A stretch of DNA of 64,000 bases from Aquimarina sp. BL5. Lineage in GTDB: Bacteria > Bacteroidota > Bacteroidia > Flavobacteriales > Flavobacteriaceae. The translations under genes and the position numbers were made by a program. This document shows, piece after piece, positions 63,693-64,000 of this stretch. Numbering within the stretch: the first letter of the stretch is position 1; each line of letters opens with the position of its first letter. Location: NCBI RefSeq assembly GCF_003443675.1, contig NZ_CP031963.1, positions 4,562,501 through 4,626,500 of the forward strand, written 5' to 3'. The notes below the pieces were generated by a model. The model searched no databases. It was given only the letters and a program-made list of their open reading frames with translations, and had not been told where the DNA came from.

Positions 63693-63800
63693 GCGCAATG
63701 CTTGCTGAAAGAGAAAATATAGCAACCAATGCGCAGAAAAGTCGAAAAGCTCGGTAACGTTTTGCCCTGTTACGACACATATATTAAACGTTGTGCAACA
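63693..63800. repeat. Possible attC-like recombination structure
   Basis: GCGCAATGCTTGCT (63693-63706) and AGCAACCAATGCGC (63721-63734) form an imperfect stem (12 of 14 pairs). A second GTAAC/GTTAC stem (63754-63773) and an AACGTTGTGCAACA segment follow just before the next gene. Imperfect inverted repeats ending at a GTTG core between unrelated small genes are typical of integron cassettes; the match to the attC core is loose. Confidence 0.3.
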
Positions 63801-63809
63801 TTAAGACAA

Positions 63810-64000
63810 ATGAAAGTAATATTATTAGTTTTAATATCAATCGCTTTAGTTAGTTGTAATATAAGTGAAAGTAGAGAAGAATATTTTACTAGACTAACTG
63901 GACTGGAAATTTTAGAATCTATTGATTTAACTAGTAAATCTGAGAATTATCTTTTTAACGGAGATGGCCATACTTCTCTCATTTTTCAAACTAGTGAAAA
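63810..64000 (+). CDS. Putative lipoprotein, cut by the window end
   Basis: The frame opens with ATG 63810 and a lipoprotein signal (MKVILLVLISIALVSCN, Cys16), followed by a hydrophilic region (SESREEYFTRLTGLEILES). The gene is incomplete at its 3' end, with about 63 codons present. No family can be named from this part. Confidence 0.7.
   Translation, partial: MKVILLVLISIALVSCNISESREEYFTRLTGLEILESIDLTSKSENYLFNGDGHTSLIFQTSE

Overview
The window is about 64 kb of a low-GC Bacteroidota chromosome, almost certainly a marine member of the Flavobacteriaceae (Aquimarina/Kordia-like by overall feel; the genus is inference). Pointers are the block gldJ - porU - porV - cdd - pdhA - pdhC (gliding and type IX secretion genes beside cytidine deaminase and pyruvate dehydrogenase, a typical flavobacterial neighbourhood), many TAnnTTTG-type -7 promoter elements, a perfect TTG-N19-TAnnTTTG promoter in front of a tRNA-Val, DUF2652, DUF4349 and VWA/DUF3520 families, and a PL6 alginate lyase.

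Region 1 (1-10.7 kb) starts in the tail of an rRNA operon (5S rRNA plus terminator). It then carries an acyl-CoA dehydrogenase, a Glu/Leu-type amino-acid dehydrogenase, NhaB, an ExbB-ExbD-TonB operon, FolC, tRNA-Val(UAC), an MscS channel and a DUF2652 protein. Region 2 (10.7-24.9 kb) is core: murF, gldJ, porU, porV, cdd, pdhA, pdhC, a NudK-like Nudix enzyme, an M28 peptidase and an SDR. Region 3 (24.9-31.4 kb) holds small envelope proteins of unknown function and a VWA lipoprotein - DUF4349 lipoprotein - VWA lipoprotein trio. The two VWA genes are near-identical over about 1.39 kb with no indel. Region 4 (31.4-39.1 kb) has a SprT-like protein, ManC, a DUF389 membrane protein, a Tim44-like protein, MlaF/MlaE and a PafA-type phosphatase.

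Region 5 (35.4-46.7 kb) is accessory. Three scattered minus-strand genes encode short double-glycine-leader, Cys-rich peptides (35405, 39177, 45070). Two of them were recovered by reading the sequence between longer genes. Also here are an amine-oxidase-like flavoprotein, a TetR-controlled SDR/carboxymuconolactone-decarboxylase pair with two matching palindromic operators, the PL6 lyase, a glycosyltransferase and a methyltransferase. Region 6 (46.7-49.8 kb) has a decayed gene remnant next to four 11-bp tandem repeats, an orphan ketoacyl synthase III, a truncated haemoglobin and two small HTH-type genes.

Region 7 (49.9-62.6 kb) is the most unusual part. It has a TetR - ABC exporter - HlyD - TolC operon whose ABC ATPase has lost its signature, Walker B and H-loop residues. 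After it comes an island bounded by REP-like repeats: a leaderless 854-residue alpha/beta hydrolase with two C-terminal DUF3892-like repeats, a trypsin-like protease, a large lipoprotein with an Arg/Ala-rich segment, a two-TM protein and a 133-residue protein. I recognise no described system in this set. Region 8 (62.6-64 kb) holds short intergenic hairpin repeats, an orphan 167-residue gene, a possible integron-attC-like structure and the start of a lipoprotein gene cut by the window end.
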